From positions 8,515,501-8,579,500 of the forward strand of contig NC_135019.1 of assembly GCF_051020955.1 (NCBI RefSeq): a DNA stretch of 64,000 bases, written 5' to 3'. The translations under genes were made by a program, and so were the position numbers. The notes under the pieces are model-generated. The model made no database searches and was not told the origin of the DNA. It was given only the letters and a program-made list of their open reading frames with translations. Source of the DNA: Megalopta genalis (lineage: Eukaryota > Arthropoda > Insecta > Hymenoptera > Halictidae). Positions within the stretch are counted from its first letter, which is position 1. Every line of letters starts with the position of its first letter. Below are positions 11,664-21,842 of the stretch, one piece after another.

Positions 11664-11917
11664 TTAACCCTTTGCACTCGAGTGGTGACCCTGAGGCATC
11701 ATTGAAAAAAAAATTGTTATATCACGTTCCAAGATAATTTTTATACTACCAAAGCTTAGATATAAAAAGTTGTTAAAAAACTAATTGCTGCATAAGAGTC
11801 ACAAGACTCAATTTCACATGCATAAAATGCACTTTGTCACATCAAAGGGAATCTACTATAAGACAGAAAAGTTAATTTAGATTTACAGTTGAAATCGTTT
11901 CGAGTGCAAAGGGTTAA
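11664..11917 (+). mobile_element. piggyBac-type MITE, family P1 (TTAA CCCTTTGCACTCGA)
   Basis: TTAA duplications lie at 11664-11667 and 11914-11917. The ends are CCCTTTGCACTCGA and TCGAGTGCAAAGGG, 14-bp perfect inverted repeats. TTAA target sites and CCC-initiated ends are diagnostic of the piggyBac superfamily. The 246-bp interior has no open frame. It includes GAGTC-ACAA-GACTC at 11796-11809, a small palindrome shared by other family members. Relatives lie at 33777-34021 and 50833-51078. Confidence 0.9.
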
Positions 11918-11931
11918 TAAAATATTATAAT

Positions 11932-12272
11932 AAAAATGTCTCGCAATCCGGAAATGAGGGTTCCCGAGATCATTTGAAGTAATCTTTTCCTTAGCGAAAA
12001 TGCAATCCGCGGCTTTGTTTACGAGTTATTCATGAAAAACAGTGACCAATGAGAGGCAGGCTCGGCTGGCGCGAGACGACCCAGCCAACGAGCGTACGGA
12101 GCCCAGTTTCGCTTATTGGCTCGGCGTCTCACGCCGGCTGATCTCGTCTCTCATTGGTCACTGTTTTTCGTTGATAACTCGTAAACAGAGCCGCGAATTG
12201 CATTTTCGCTGAGGAAAAAGTTATTCCAAATTATCTCAGCTACCCCTTATTTACGAACTGCAAGACATTTTT
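11932..12272. mobile_element. Long foldback element, family FB, copy 1
   Basis: Arms of about 125 bp (11932-12056 and 12146-12272) are close reverse complements. Both contain AAAATGCAATCCGCGG-like, TTTACGAGTTAT and TGACCAATGAGAG blocks, around a GC-rich loop of about 90 bp. No open frame. The sequence just outside the right arm reads GGGGCACCTTGTATAACA. A second copy lies at 38863-39201 with a different loop. It is probably a non-autonomous foldback transposon; the superfamily is not assigned. Confidence 0.8.
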
Positions 12273-12332
12273 GGGGCACCTTGTATAACAATATAATCAC
12301 ATATATTATACATATATAAAATATGACTTTAA

Positions 12333-12539
12333 TTAACACTAGATTTACGGAGGAGTAAAAGCAGCTGTTTCGCATTAGTTGATAAAAGTAACAATAAGAT
12401 CTTTATTCTGATCTTAAACGAGTATATTTAATAAAAAAACTCATAAATCTATCTTTACGATCGAAATAATCGTAAATTAAAGAATCAGTGATCCATTATT
12501 TTTTACGGGTTTTATGAACCAAGCGTTAACACTAGATTT
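12333..12539 (+). mobile_element. TTAA-flanked MITE, family P2, diverged copy
   Basis: It begins TTAACACTAGATTTACGGAG at 12333, identical to the neighbouring copy, and shares its TTAA (12536-12539) as the right flank. The right terminus is diverged (CCAAGCGTTAA). A hairpin TTTACGAT...ATCGTAAA sits at 12454-12476. The internal sequence AAAGCAGC...GATAA matches the next copy, so these are two head-to-tail members. Confidence 0.65.
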
Positions 12540-12719
12540 ACGGAGCAGAAATAAAAGCTGTTTAATATTAGTTTATAAAAGCAGCGATAATACATTTATG
12601 CCGATTCTGAACAAGCGTTATCGTAACATTTGCCGTAAGTAACGTATAAATTGATTAAATAACTCGTAAATGTCGTAACCCGTCAAAATTTTGACGGGTT
12701 CCGTAAAATCTAGCGTTAA
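12536..12719 (+). mobile_element. TTAA-flanked MITE, family P2
   Basis: TTAA lies at 12536-12539 and 12716-12719. The ends CACTAGATTTACGG and CCGTAAAATCTAGCG are near-perfect inverted repeats. The element is 184 bp including both TTAA. A perfect 24-bp palindrome, AACCCGTCAAAA followed by its complement, lies at 12677-12700 close to the right end. The ends start CAC rather than CCC, so the piggyBac-type assignment rests on TTAA and structure. Confidence 0.8.
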
Positions 12720-13700
12720 TACCGAAACTCCATCCGGACGAGAATAATACTTTTCACCTATAGCCCGGCGCAATTGAAATTACAATTCACCGTCCCAAAA
12801 TATACGATCGGCTGCCGTGCGTAGCACAAAATGCGAGGCTGCGATCCGATTGATAATCCCCTCATATACGTATCGGCCGGCCGGTCTGAAAAGCCCGCGA
12901 GAATGAAAACGGCCGATAAATTCGAGCGTGATTTTATTATTCTAGTTGCGTCTCGCGTCGGGATCGTTACCCGGCGAAATGAAACTGCGTTTCGTTTTAG
13001 TTCCTCTAAACTCGCCTATAAACATGCAAATTTGTATAAACATCTGCACTACCGTCGTAATACCGGGCGAAAGCGCACATCGCGATCCGCTAATATTATG
13101 ACTAAACTGCGCATAATTATGCAAATCCCGCGCTTTCGCAGACAAGCATCGGCGAAATTGAGTTCGAGGAGAATTTTATTTCCCGTTACGATGGCGTACG
13201 AGGATCGCGATACCATGGTGGTTCCCGGTGTATCGGGGGCGGGGGGAGGAGGGGGTGGGGCACCCTCATTCGCCAGACCGAGAACAAATCGTCGGTTCGC
13301 TATAGGATCCTTGGTTTCACCCCCGTCAGTCTCCCGGTCTCCTCGCTCTAACGTTCTCTCCCCCATAGGATCTTTTACGACCTTCCGGCATCATGTCTCT
13401 ATCGATCTGGCCGGGGCTCGTCTGAGCATCAAGGCCGGTTTGGGCGTGGCTATATCGCGCGGAAAAGAAAAATTAATAACAACCGCGAGCGTTTAATCCA
13501 CTCGTCGAGGGGGCTCGGTAAATCCGTTCCGTCCTTGGACCACGCACCATCCCCGTGACCGGCGTTTTTCCGCTTTCGTGTCACGGTAAATTGATCGACT
13601 CCCTCCTCTGCTTCGCGGCTCGCGACTGCTTCCGTCGATCGTTCGTCGAGGAAACGAGCTCTCGATCCTTAATTATCCTTGCGACGTCCGCCATTTTCGA
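12720..13700. other. Unrecognised CpG-rich DNA with long overlapping open frames
   Basis: A 221-codon frame runs 12831-13496 on the plus strand, with antisense frames across it. The translation has a poly-Gly stretch from the G-rich tract and no family motif. The octamer-like string ATGCAAAT occurs at about 13024 and 13119. I cannot call a gene here. Confidence 0.4.
13235..13260 (+). other. G-quadruplex-prone G-run
   Basis: Five G tracts (GGGGG, GGGGGG, GG, GGGGG, GGGG) are separated by single bases on the plus strand. This fits a strong G-quadruplex sequence pattern. No adjacent promoter or exon could be assigned. Confidence 0.55.
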
Positions 13701-13704
13701 TGTA

Positions 13705-14161
13705 CAGTAATGTCTCCTTTACCGACGCTGAAATTGTCCACAAAAATGGACGATTTGGGAAGAGGCGATACGATTGTTCGAGCCTTGCAGCTCGTTTTTA
13801 TAGTTAGCGATTGCCAATAAATGAGCCGTTTATTTTGAAAGTGGCATAAGTCACTTCACCGTAATGAAAAGTGGTGATTTTTTCATGTTTATACGAAATT
13901 ATTTATACTAAGAAAAATATCAGTATCCTGAGATAACAAATACAAGTAAATCTTCTCGAAAGTTAGCATCCATATTTTGAAACGTGTTAAAACGCAAACC
14001 CTTGAATATATCGACTTAAAAACAAAGCGACTTATGCCACTTTCAAAATAAACGGCTCAAACATAAAAACGAGCCCAAAATGCTCGAATAATCGTATCTT
14101 CTCTATCTAAATTGTCCATTTTTGTAGACAATCTGAGCGTCAATTAAGGGAGACATTACTG
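13705..14161 (+). mobile_element. PAL palindromic MITE, copy 4, split by a nested element
   Basis: TA lies at 13703-13704 and 14162-14163. The ends are CAGTAATGTCTCC and GGGAGACATTACTG. The left arm runs to TAGTTAGCGATTGCCAATAA and the right arm resumes at ACATAAAAACGAGCC. The expected PAL centre (CCAACAACTATAAAAACGAG) is interrupted by a second inverted-repeat element at 13822-14059. Confidence 0.85.
13822..14059. mobile_element. Inverted-repeat element nested in PAL copy 4
   Basis: This 238-bp element has perfect inverted ends of about 31 bp: it begins TGAGCCGTTTATTTTGAAAG and ends with the exact complement through GTGGCATAAGTC. It sits in the centre of a PAL copy. AA flanks both sides, so a 2-bp duplication is possible. 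The interior is AT-rich with no open frame. I cannot assign the superfamily. Confidence 0.8.
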
Positions 14162-14163
14162 TA

Positions 14164-14592
14164 TCCGTAGCCTCGACTTTCGCGAGATTCCTTTCCCCTC
14201 GTCGTCGACTTTCCGGGATTCTGCATTCTCGAAGGTTTCTTCCTCGCTTGTTTGGCAATATTTTGGAGAAATCTGCTCGTTGGTCCTTCTAGCCTGTTGA
14301 CCCCGTAACGGGAACCGACGAGTCTCCTTCGCAAACATTTTCTGCGGCAAACGCGAGCTCGACGGACGCGACGCCCGCCGCGTATTTGAACGTTTAAAAA
14401 GCATATAAATTTCTTTCGACCGTTAACAGAAAAGAGCTTATCACGGTATTTACACGTTCTCTTGCCTTCTCTTCCATCTAAGATTGCGTCATTATGGCCC
14501 AATAAAATGTTTAACGCGTCTCCGACCTCGTAAAACTCGAACGCTAGGAACGAGTTTCTAATGATCCATCGGTGAACGATCTTCCAACGGAT
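14164..14592. other. Unrecognised spacer DNA
   Basis: Overlapping minus-strand open frames of 82-120 codons have Arg/Lys-rich translations with no known motif. No element end is seen. Confidence 0.4.
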
Positions 14593-15230
14593 TTAACCCT
14601 TTCGCGCCGAGCGCCGCATATATGCGACATCCACTCGACGATCTGTGAGTACGGACGTCGCATATATGTGGCATCGAAATGAAGCGTATACAAAAGACGC
14701 GGATGCGTAATTTGTAGCAAAAATGATAAAAGAACGAATTCGCGGTACGAGTGCAAAGATTGCGACGTTGGCCTTTGTATAGATCCTTGCTTTCAAATAT
14801 ATCGCACAGAATTATATTATTAGTTTTTACATATTATTATATTTTAATCATTTTCGTCTCGTTATTAATTATATTAAACGTTTAATCGTTAGGCTTTGCA
14901 ATTATATAAATACCTATGTTACCTATAATTTTGTAAGTCTTTTTAAATTAAAAATGTAAATATACTTGTTACATTAGAGCAACGATTGTTTTATTCGGCA
15001 CAGTTGTTATTAAAGACTTGGAACAACATATATGTGTTGCGAATTACACCATTTCTCTCGCGTCGCGGCTTTTTATTTATAATAAAGAATATTAACTATA
15101 ATGCAATTCGATACGATTATAATTCAGATCTTTCGGAAGTGGGATGTTGATCGTTCGACGGTCCGATCTCGACTCTTCGATTGTCCGTTGGTAACACATT
15201 TCCGTGACAACCCCTCTCTTCCATTATTCT

Positions 15231-15671
15231 TTAACCCTTTCGCTACTACGGGCCACTATAGTGGCCCTCCATAAGATGTCACTGAGGTACTACGGGCCAC
15301 TATAGTGGCCTTTCGTATGATGCCACTGAGGTACTATGGGCCACTATAGTGGCCTTTCATAAGATGCCACTGAGGTACTATGGGCCACTATAGTGGCCTT
15401 CCATAAGATGCATTATATTGCATAATGTTATTTCCTCTCATACTGTAAATTAAAGAGCGCATGCTAAGACATTATAAATATCCTGGAATACCCTTTATTT
15501 ATAAATACCCTTTGGAGAGAAATTTTTTCGTACGAAAACATTCAAGCAGCTTGGGTTCTCCGCCGCGGTACTCCCGCTGACGATCGGCGTCGCGTAGCGT
15601 GCAGTGATGTCGCGGCGCTCCGTTCAGCGGAAGTACCGCAGTGGAGAACCCGCCCTTAGCGAAAGGGTTAA
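15231..15671 (+). mobile_element. piggyBac-type MITE, family P4, nested in P3
   Basis: TTAA lies at 15231-15234 and 15668-15671. The ends CCCTTTCGCTA and TAGCGAAAGGG are 11-bp perfect inverted repeats. Just inside the left end are four 44-bp tandem units (about 15244-15413), each with the perfect 16-bp palindrome GGCCACTATAGTGGCC. The right part holds another inverted repeat (GGGTTCTCC near 15560 with GGAGAACCC near 15644). No protein frame. Confidence 0.85.
15244..15413 (+). repeat. 44-bp tandem repeat carrying a perfect palindrome
   Basis: GGCCACTATAGTGGCC occurs at 15251, 15295, 15339 and 15383, an exact 44-bp period. The linker reads roughly TTTCATAAGATGCCACTGAG. The palindrome is preserved in all four units while the linkers vary. 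Confidence 0.93.
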
Positions 15672-15812
15672 GGAGTTGTTCACATTTCTGCGACTTGATT
15701 TGTCGCCGTAACAATATATACAGAAACCACGCGCACTGTGCATGTTTCTAGAGCGAGTTTCCGTTCGATGACGATACTTCGGCGGATGGAGCTGCCGTAG
15801 CGAAAGGGTTAA

Positions 15813-17905
15813 GTTAAGTCTGTCGTGTTCCCTCGAGGTCTTCTGTACGAATTGGTGCAGGTAGCTCGCCATACTTCGTCGAGCTATAATGCGAGCTCCT
15901 CGAGAATTCCGGTTGCAAAATATAAAATGCGTAGCGGAGCACCGTTATTAACCATGCTGCCGGGGAATGCACTGTCAAATATTTATTAAACTAGCAACAA
16001 CACGGCGCTCTCCTTGTACCCATCGTTGCACCATGTACCGTTAAAACGAAAAATTATTTAGCTCGGCCGCCCCGCTCTTATTGCAGTTCACATGCATGCA
16101 TATTTACACGCGGCCTCTAGCGTCCCTCGTTCGTTCTTGAAAGAAACAGAATTATGCAGATACCGCTAACCTTCTCTCTTACACGTCTTACCATGCTGCT
16201 AGGAAAGTTTTCCAACAAATTGTGCATCTTACGCTGCGTTGTAAAATAAGATACGTATCAAGAGGCAACGCTCTCGCGTCCAACATAATTTTTCCACGGT
16301 TTTCGTGCTCAATTTTGAGAGTCCATTTCGTCGTTACAGCTAAAATTGATTGTCAAAGTACGACCGATAACGTTCTAAACTCATTTCTCCCAGTTCGGTC
16401 CCATCTTTTATAGACTCGTCAACCGCTTTTACTATCAGATTTCCTGAGAAATTAAATTATTGTAATTAAATTCGCGCCTTGATATTCGTTTAGTTCACAT
16501 TTTCTGTCTGCCGTCCCACGAGATTTCACCAGAAAATTGCTCCAATCTAATTCACTGTCGCCGGTCTGCGAGAGCGTTATTAATTACTTCTTCATTTGTG
16601 GTGATGATTTAATTGCAAGAAAAATTGTATACAAAAGAAACGTTTCTTCTGGATCGTGAAGATAAATTTATGAGTTGCTCGTTTAATGTATGTGCTACTT
16701 CTGCTAAATATTACAATAACGCTCGTTAAAAAATCAGAATAAACGTCTCACTGTTGCTTTTATAAACAGATATAAAACAGCTGCTTCTAGTGCTGTTTCG
16801 ATGCGCAAAGTAAGAACACTCGATTTTGATCGTTTATTTATCGCTTCGATGTCAATAATAACGCAATAAATATCAGCGGTCTGCGAGACCGGGCAATTTA
16901 TTTATTACATTTTTTTTCTACTACTCCGACGTTTTTATCTATTCCTCGCCTAGATTCGCATTTACGGTTCGCCGAGATCCGTTCGGTAATATTCCGGCGA
17001 AACAAATCGAACCGTGAGCCTTGTCCCCGCGACTGGATAGATTTCGCGGATCGCTGGTACGTAGCGGGTCCGATCGAGAAATCATCGGCCGTGTTTCGGA
17101 AGATTTCCGCAGGATTCCGGCTTACTGGCGAGAGCATTGATTCGTATTACGGCCCGGCGTATTACGCCGCGTCCTTTCTCTTCTTCCGCTGTTCGTCGCC
17201 CCTTTATTCGTGTTCTGGGCGGCGTGAAGAGAGGCTGGCTCTTGTCCAAGGGTGCGGAACGTGTCTCGAAGAGCAGAGAGAATCGTTCGAAATCGATGCC
17301 CGTTTCCCCGGCGAGAGAGAAAGAGAGAGAGAAAGAGAGAGACACACGTCTCACGCTCCACTTTCCAACCTTTCGGCCCTTTCGAACGCGACGCCCGTGG
17401 GACCGTGTTAAAGGATCCGATCTTCGCAGGTTTCGTGATCGCTCTCAACTCCCTGCACAGCCCGTTTGCCTCGACACTTCGTTGTCGAATCGACACTCGG
17501 ATGCTCCGTGCGCACCGTTTCTTACTCCACGCTCGCTCGATCCGAGAATTTCGCCGCCGCTTCTCCACCTTTCGCCGATTTATTGACTTCCATGTGTACT
17601 GGACGACAGTTTCGAATCCCACGTCGATCTCCACTAGCCTTTTACGGCCTCTTGGAGATTTTTCAGTAGGATCTCCTAGCAAATGCTTTAGACTACGGCT
17701 CTGACTTACGAGATACCCGAGATTCTCGAGCAATATGGATGATCGTAAACAGCGTGCTTTAGGCATTGCTGACTAAACGATTTTTACATTAATAAATTCG
17801 CTTCGTATTCAACGCGTTACTAAAAATTTAAACGTACCACCAGCGAATGCACTCCTTCCACTATTTCTGTGTAGAAAATTCTCTGGTTCGAACATTGTAT
17901 CTAAT
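15813..17905. other. Unrecognised spacer DNA
   Basis: No recognisable exon or element end. A GA tract (17313-17340) lies inside overlapping open frames of up to 214 codons on both strands between 17.08 and 17.77 kb. Their translations are compositionally biased (Arg/Ser-rich) with no family motif. Confidence 0.45.
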
Positions 17906-17910
17906 AGATC

Positions 17911-18072
17911 AGAATATAAATAAGAATATAGTAATAGATAAGAATATAAATAAGAATATAGTAATAGATAAGAATATAAATAAGAATATAGTAATAGATA
18001 AGAATATAAGTAAGAATATAGTAATAGATAAGAATATAAGTAAGAATATAAATAAGAATATAGTAATAGATA
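17911..18072 (+). repeat. 30-bp AT-rich minisatellite
   Basis: The unit is AGAATATAAATAAGAATATA plus GTAATAGATA, repeated about five times with small variants (AAGTAAG for AAATAAG). Frames across it encode poly Tyr/Leu/Ser or Asn/Lys/Ile and are not genes. Confidence 0.92.
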
Positions 18073-18131
18073 AGTATTGCAGATCTTTATGCACAGCAAT
18101 CAATTCTAAAACTAAATAACGATTCGGAAGT

Positions 18132-19042
18132 TTAACCCTTAGTGCTCCGCGCGTTTCTCGAATACCGCCTACCAGCAACTCCAGCACATTTTTGGAGCGA
18201 AGCGCCCGAGATAAAGAAAGTCTTATTTCGAGCGGAAAAGATCACACGTCCTTGTGAATGCATTTGATATTTCATTTATTTTATAAATATACATTTTCCT
18301 ATTGTAAATAAAAGATAAATTTTAAATTTTGTAATTCACCATGGTGCGATATCTTTGGTAACGATCTCCCATGTGCATTCTGGGTTTACTCGGACAAGTG
18401 TCACAGTATTTGCTTTGCCAAATAGAGTTACTAGATATTTCTTTCAAGTTTAGAACATTTTCTGCGTAATCGTTGGTTTCCTTTATAATTTCATTTACCA
18501 ATTCGTCCGTGAAAAATAATTAAAATATTGTATCGGCTGTTCGATGTTTGTAGGAACTTGTGGTCCGATGACCCGTGGCAATACGCTAAAAGGTATTATA
18601 TCTGGAACATGTAATTCTTTCGTAACGTCGCGCCATTCGTCTAAGTCTTGTAACGAATCTTCGCTTTCGCTTTCAATAATTCTCACTCTTCGTCTCTTTG
18701 GTAGTATAATTTCGCTACTACTACTCGAAGCGTCGGAATCATAACCGACATTGTCTTCCACAATGTCTTTTATCTCTTCAAAATCAAATACGTCTTCGGT
18801 ATCGCTCGGCTCTAAATTCTCATCGTAATAATTATTTTTCTCCAGGTTGCTAACCATAGAAAAGGTCAAAAAATGGTTTAATCGTAATGGTACATACTTA
18901 GCACGTTTTAACTACAGATAACAATTGCTAACGCCGACGATAACGTATGCTAAAAACATTTTGCCCCGCAGCGGAGCCTTCGGAGTTACTGAACAAATGA
19001 CAAATGTCTCCGTGGCGGAGCCTTCGGAGCGCTAAGAGTTAA
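18132..19042 (-). mobile_element. Internally deleted piggyBac element, family P5, copy A
   Basis: TTAA lies at 18132-18135 and 19039-19042. The ends are CCCTTAGTGCTCC on the left and GGAGCGCTAAGAG on the right, inverted with a few changes. The transposase remnant reads on the minus strand. Two GGCTCCGC/GCGGAGCC-type palindromic motifs lie near the promoter-side end (about 18962-18977 and 19012-19027). The full-length piggyBac coding core is missing, and copy B at 49314 shares the same deletion. Confidence 0.9.
18322..18857 (-). pseudogene. piggyBac transposase, internally deleted and frameshifted
   Basis: The frame starts at ATG 18857 (MVSNLEKNNYYDENLEPSD). It has an acidic, Ser-rich N-terminal region (about residues 10-60, ending in poly-Ser and KRRRVR), then PFSVLPRVIGPQVP and IQYF. 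One T is missing near 18520 relative to copy B, so the frame stops at 18495 after 120 residues. Downstream, the other frame restores FTDELVNEIIKET and ends with a Cys-containing tail (CDTCPSKPRMHMGDRYQRY) stopping at 18322-18324. A full piggyBac transposase is usually near 600 residues with a DDD catalytic core. That core is wholly absent, so this copy cannot catalyse transposition. Confidence 0.88.
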
Positions 19043-20100
19043 AATCCACAGTCTACGAAGTGTTGCTCATTCAAAGGTACGCAGTATTCTCAGCGATTCA
19101 AGACAGCCAGCAAATAGGCTGAGAAATAGTGGTCGCTACTCCGTGTCGCCTCTCTCGGAACCCTATTAATACCTCCCCCAGGGTAGAGGGAGGGGTAAAC
19201 AATTTTTTCTCGAAACCCTGCGAACACCACGATGAGATTAAACTGACCGCCGATCTGCGATTTCTGCATCCGCGGCGTGGAATAACAACAAACAACGGTG
19301 TCGTGCGCAGCATTAAAACAAGATTGCAGAACGCGCGAACGATGACTAATGTTTTTCGGCAGATCCGGTCAGCATTTCGTCTGGTTGATTTTATGATCGC
19401 GTGTTATTTTTAAGAGCACTCAGGCGAACGCGATCCTCCTTGACCGTGTTGCCCGCGGGGAACGTTCGAAAAATTGACGACCTTCTTTCCCCATAGCGCG
19501 CGCGCGCGTTTCCCAAAGCCGTGAATCAAATCGATCGTTGAAAGGTTCCATTAAAATATTCACGGCCGTCGAGAATACGAATTATTACATCGTCGAAAAA
19601 TAAGCGCTCCTCGCCTTCGAGGAGGAGCCCCTTGAAATTTATTCCGATCTTCTGTTAGGTGCCGATCGACGACGGCCGCCAGAAACCGAGCGGACCGTGA
19701 ACCGTAAAAGAGGCTAATGAGAAAGGGCAATTATGTGTGTCCGCGGGTTTGCCGGGTTTGTTTCGTGAGCGAGTGACCGTTAAATGTCACGTCCGACGCT
19801 TATTTTTAGTCGACCGTAAACGGTAATAAGCTCCGAAGATCACGTGCCTCGGAACTGGAGGGAACCGGATCGAAAGATTATAATTATGTACTCTCTCGGT
19901 TTTATCCGTGAAATTCTCCATTGTTGGACCTGCGATCCTAATTATTCTATAGAGACAATGTGGATCCTTGTGCAAAATCCTGCTTTCGTAAACTCTTTCG
20001 AGATTGTCAGAATCAGGGAATTTCCCTCATTTGCTGGAAAGATTACGGTACAAGGAAAATGTTATCGTAAATGCGCGAAGATACAGCTCGATTATAGCAC
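19043..20100. other. Unrecognised spacer DNA
   Basis: No recognisable gene. Overlapping open frames of 60-95 codons have no family motif. A CpG-rich tract with CGCGCGCGCG lies at 19499-19508. Confidence 0.45.
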
Positions 20101-20101
20101 A

Positions 20102-20264
20102 AAGTATGTAACAACAAAAGATTTAGATTAATTTTCGTGAAATGATAAAGGCAAGCGGATCGGTTGGTTACGGACGCAAATGTTAAATAAAGTTGATATT
20201 ATGTAAGTTTCTGTATCAGGACAAAATTGTAAGTTCACGCGCGTGAAATAAAAATATAGTAATG
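20102..20264 (+). repeat. Duplicated left flank of PAL array 1
   Basis: This stretch of about 160 bp recurs in the same orientation at about 27321-27473. Shared blocks include AATGTTAAATAAAGTTGATA and TTATGTAAGTTTCTGTATCA. In both places it runs directly into the start of a PAL array. It therefore marks a segmental duplication that carried the start of the array with it. Confidence 0.88.
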
Positions 20265-20266
20265 TC

Positions 20267-21254
20267 TCCCTTACTGACGCTCATATTGTCCACTAAAATG
20301 GATAATTTGGAAAGAGGAGATACGATTATTCGAACGTTGCGGTTCGTTTTTATAATTGTGGACAATTTATAACTATAAAAATAAACCGCAAGGCTCAAAC
20401 AATCGTATTTCCACTTCCCAAATTATCCATTTTAGTGGACAAAATTACCAGTCAGATAAGGATCCGAAGAACATTATCAGGCCGAATCAGTTATGGAAAA
20501 AGTGTTCGAGTAATTACAGTAATGTCTCCCGTACTGACGCTCAGATTGTCCACTAAAATGGATAATTTGGCAAGAGGAGATACGATTATTCGAATCTCGT
20601 GGTTCGTTTTTATAATTGTGGACAAATTTATAACTATAAAAATAAACCGCAAGCCTCGAATAATCGTATCTCCTCTTCCCAAATTATCCATTTTAGTGGA
20701 CAAAATTACCAGTCAGATAAGGATCCGAAGAACATTATCAGGCCGAATCAGTTATGGAAAAAGTGTTCGAGTAATTACAGTAATGTTTCCCTTACTTTAC
20801 GCTTAGATCGTCCACTAAATTGCATAATTTGGGAAGAGGAGATACGATTATTCGAGCCTCGCGGCTCGTTTTTATAATTGTGGACAATTTATAACTATAA
20901 AAATAAACCGCAAGCCTCGAATAATCGTATCTCCTCTTCCCAAATTATCCATTTTAGTGGACAAAATTACCAGTCAGATAAGGATTCGAAGAACATTATC
21001 AGACCGAATCAATTATGGAAAAAGTGTTCGAGTAATTACAGTAATGTTTCCCTTACTTTACGCTTAGATCGTCCACTAAATTGCATAATTTGGGAAGAGG
21101 AGATACGATTATTCGAGCCTCGCGGCTCGTTTTTATAATCGTGGACAATTTATAACTATAAAATTAAACCGCAAGCCTCGAATAATCGTATCTTCTCTTC
21201 TTAAATTGTGCATTTTTGTGCGCAATCTGGGCGTCAATTAGAGAGACATTACTG
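20267..21254 (+). repeat. PAL array 1: four tandem PAL-derived units bounded by PAL ends
   Basis: Unit starts are at 20267, 20518, 20778 and 21039 (periods 251, 260, 261). Each unit is a PAL element lacking its right terminus, followed by a linker of about 75 bp (CAGTCAGATAAGGAT.CGAAG ... AAGTGTTCGAGTAATTA). Only the last unit ends with a normal right terminus (GAGAGACATTACTG, 21254). TA flanks the whole array (20265-20266, 21255-21256). Open frames beginning MWTIYNYKNK recur in each unit and are by-products. Confidence 0.92.
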
Positions 21255-21256
21255 TA

Positions 21257-21648
21257 TCGGTATTAGAGGTTTTGGATAAAGATCGGGCTCCTCTCGAAGC
21301 GGAAAGGGAGTTCGTCGAAAACAACGGATCATAAATCCCAGAGTCGCGGTTAGCAAACAAAGATGGCCAACGTCGGAACCTTCTTGTTTTTGTTCGAACT
21401 TCACGGGCCGACCACTTCTCGATGGAAGTTTCCCCGATGACGTGTAACCCGGCTCGGGGAAAGGACTACACACGCAGGAATTGTTAGTCCGTCTTCTTGG
21501 AAGTTCCGAGCGGTGTTGTCGCGTCGCTTCAAGAGGGTGCTGAAGAGTAGGTGCGTTATATTCAATCGGAGCGTTGGGAACAGTGCTCTCCGATGGTATG
21601 CGGGAAACATTTGAGACTGTTGAAAAGTATATATTGAATTTGCAAGAT
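21257..21648. other. Unrecognised DNA
   Basis: Non-repetitive DNA with a minus-strand frame of 184 codons (21249-21803) that ends inside the preceding PAL terminus and begins in the following minisatellite. It is therefore unlikely to be a gene. No family motif. Confidence 0.4.
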
Positions 21649-21842
21649 TTTGATGCAGAATTTATATTTAATTTTGATACAGAATTTCTATTTAATTTTA
21701 ATAAAGAATTTATATTTAATTTTGATAAAGAATTTCTATTTATTTTTGATAAAGAATTTATATTTAATTTTGATACAGAATTTATATTTATTTTTTTATG
21801 CAAAATTTATATTTATTTTTGATAAAGAATTTATATTTAAAA
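21649..21842 (+). repeat. 24-bp AT-rich minisatellite
   Basis: About eight units of roughly GATAAAGAATTTATATTTAA plus TTTT (24 bp). GATACAG variants occur, and one irregular unit has extra T residues near 21790. Confidence 0.9.

Larger units (their letters stand above)
14593..15812 (+). mobile_element. piggyBac-type element, family P3 long copy
   Basis: TTAA lies at 14593-14596 and 15809-15812. The ends are CCCTTTCGCGCCGAG and GTAGCGAAAGGG. The left subterminal region carries CGCATATATGCG at 14615-14626 and a one-mismatch copy at 14659-14670. From 14593 to about 15030 and from about 15712 to the right end it matches the shorter copy at 47453-47986. The middle of about 680 bp is absent from that copy and contains a complete nested element (15231-15671). 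No transposase frame is visible. Confidence 0.85.

Noticed and set aside
12831..13496. 221-codon open frame
   Set aside because: GC-rich, overlapped by antisense frames, has a poly-Gly stretch from a G-run and no recognisable motif; not enough to call a gene.
17122..17766. 214-codon minus-strand frame
   Set aside because: Arg/Ser-rich, overlaps long plus-strand frames through a GA tract, no motif.
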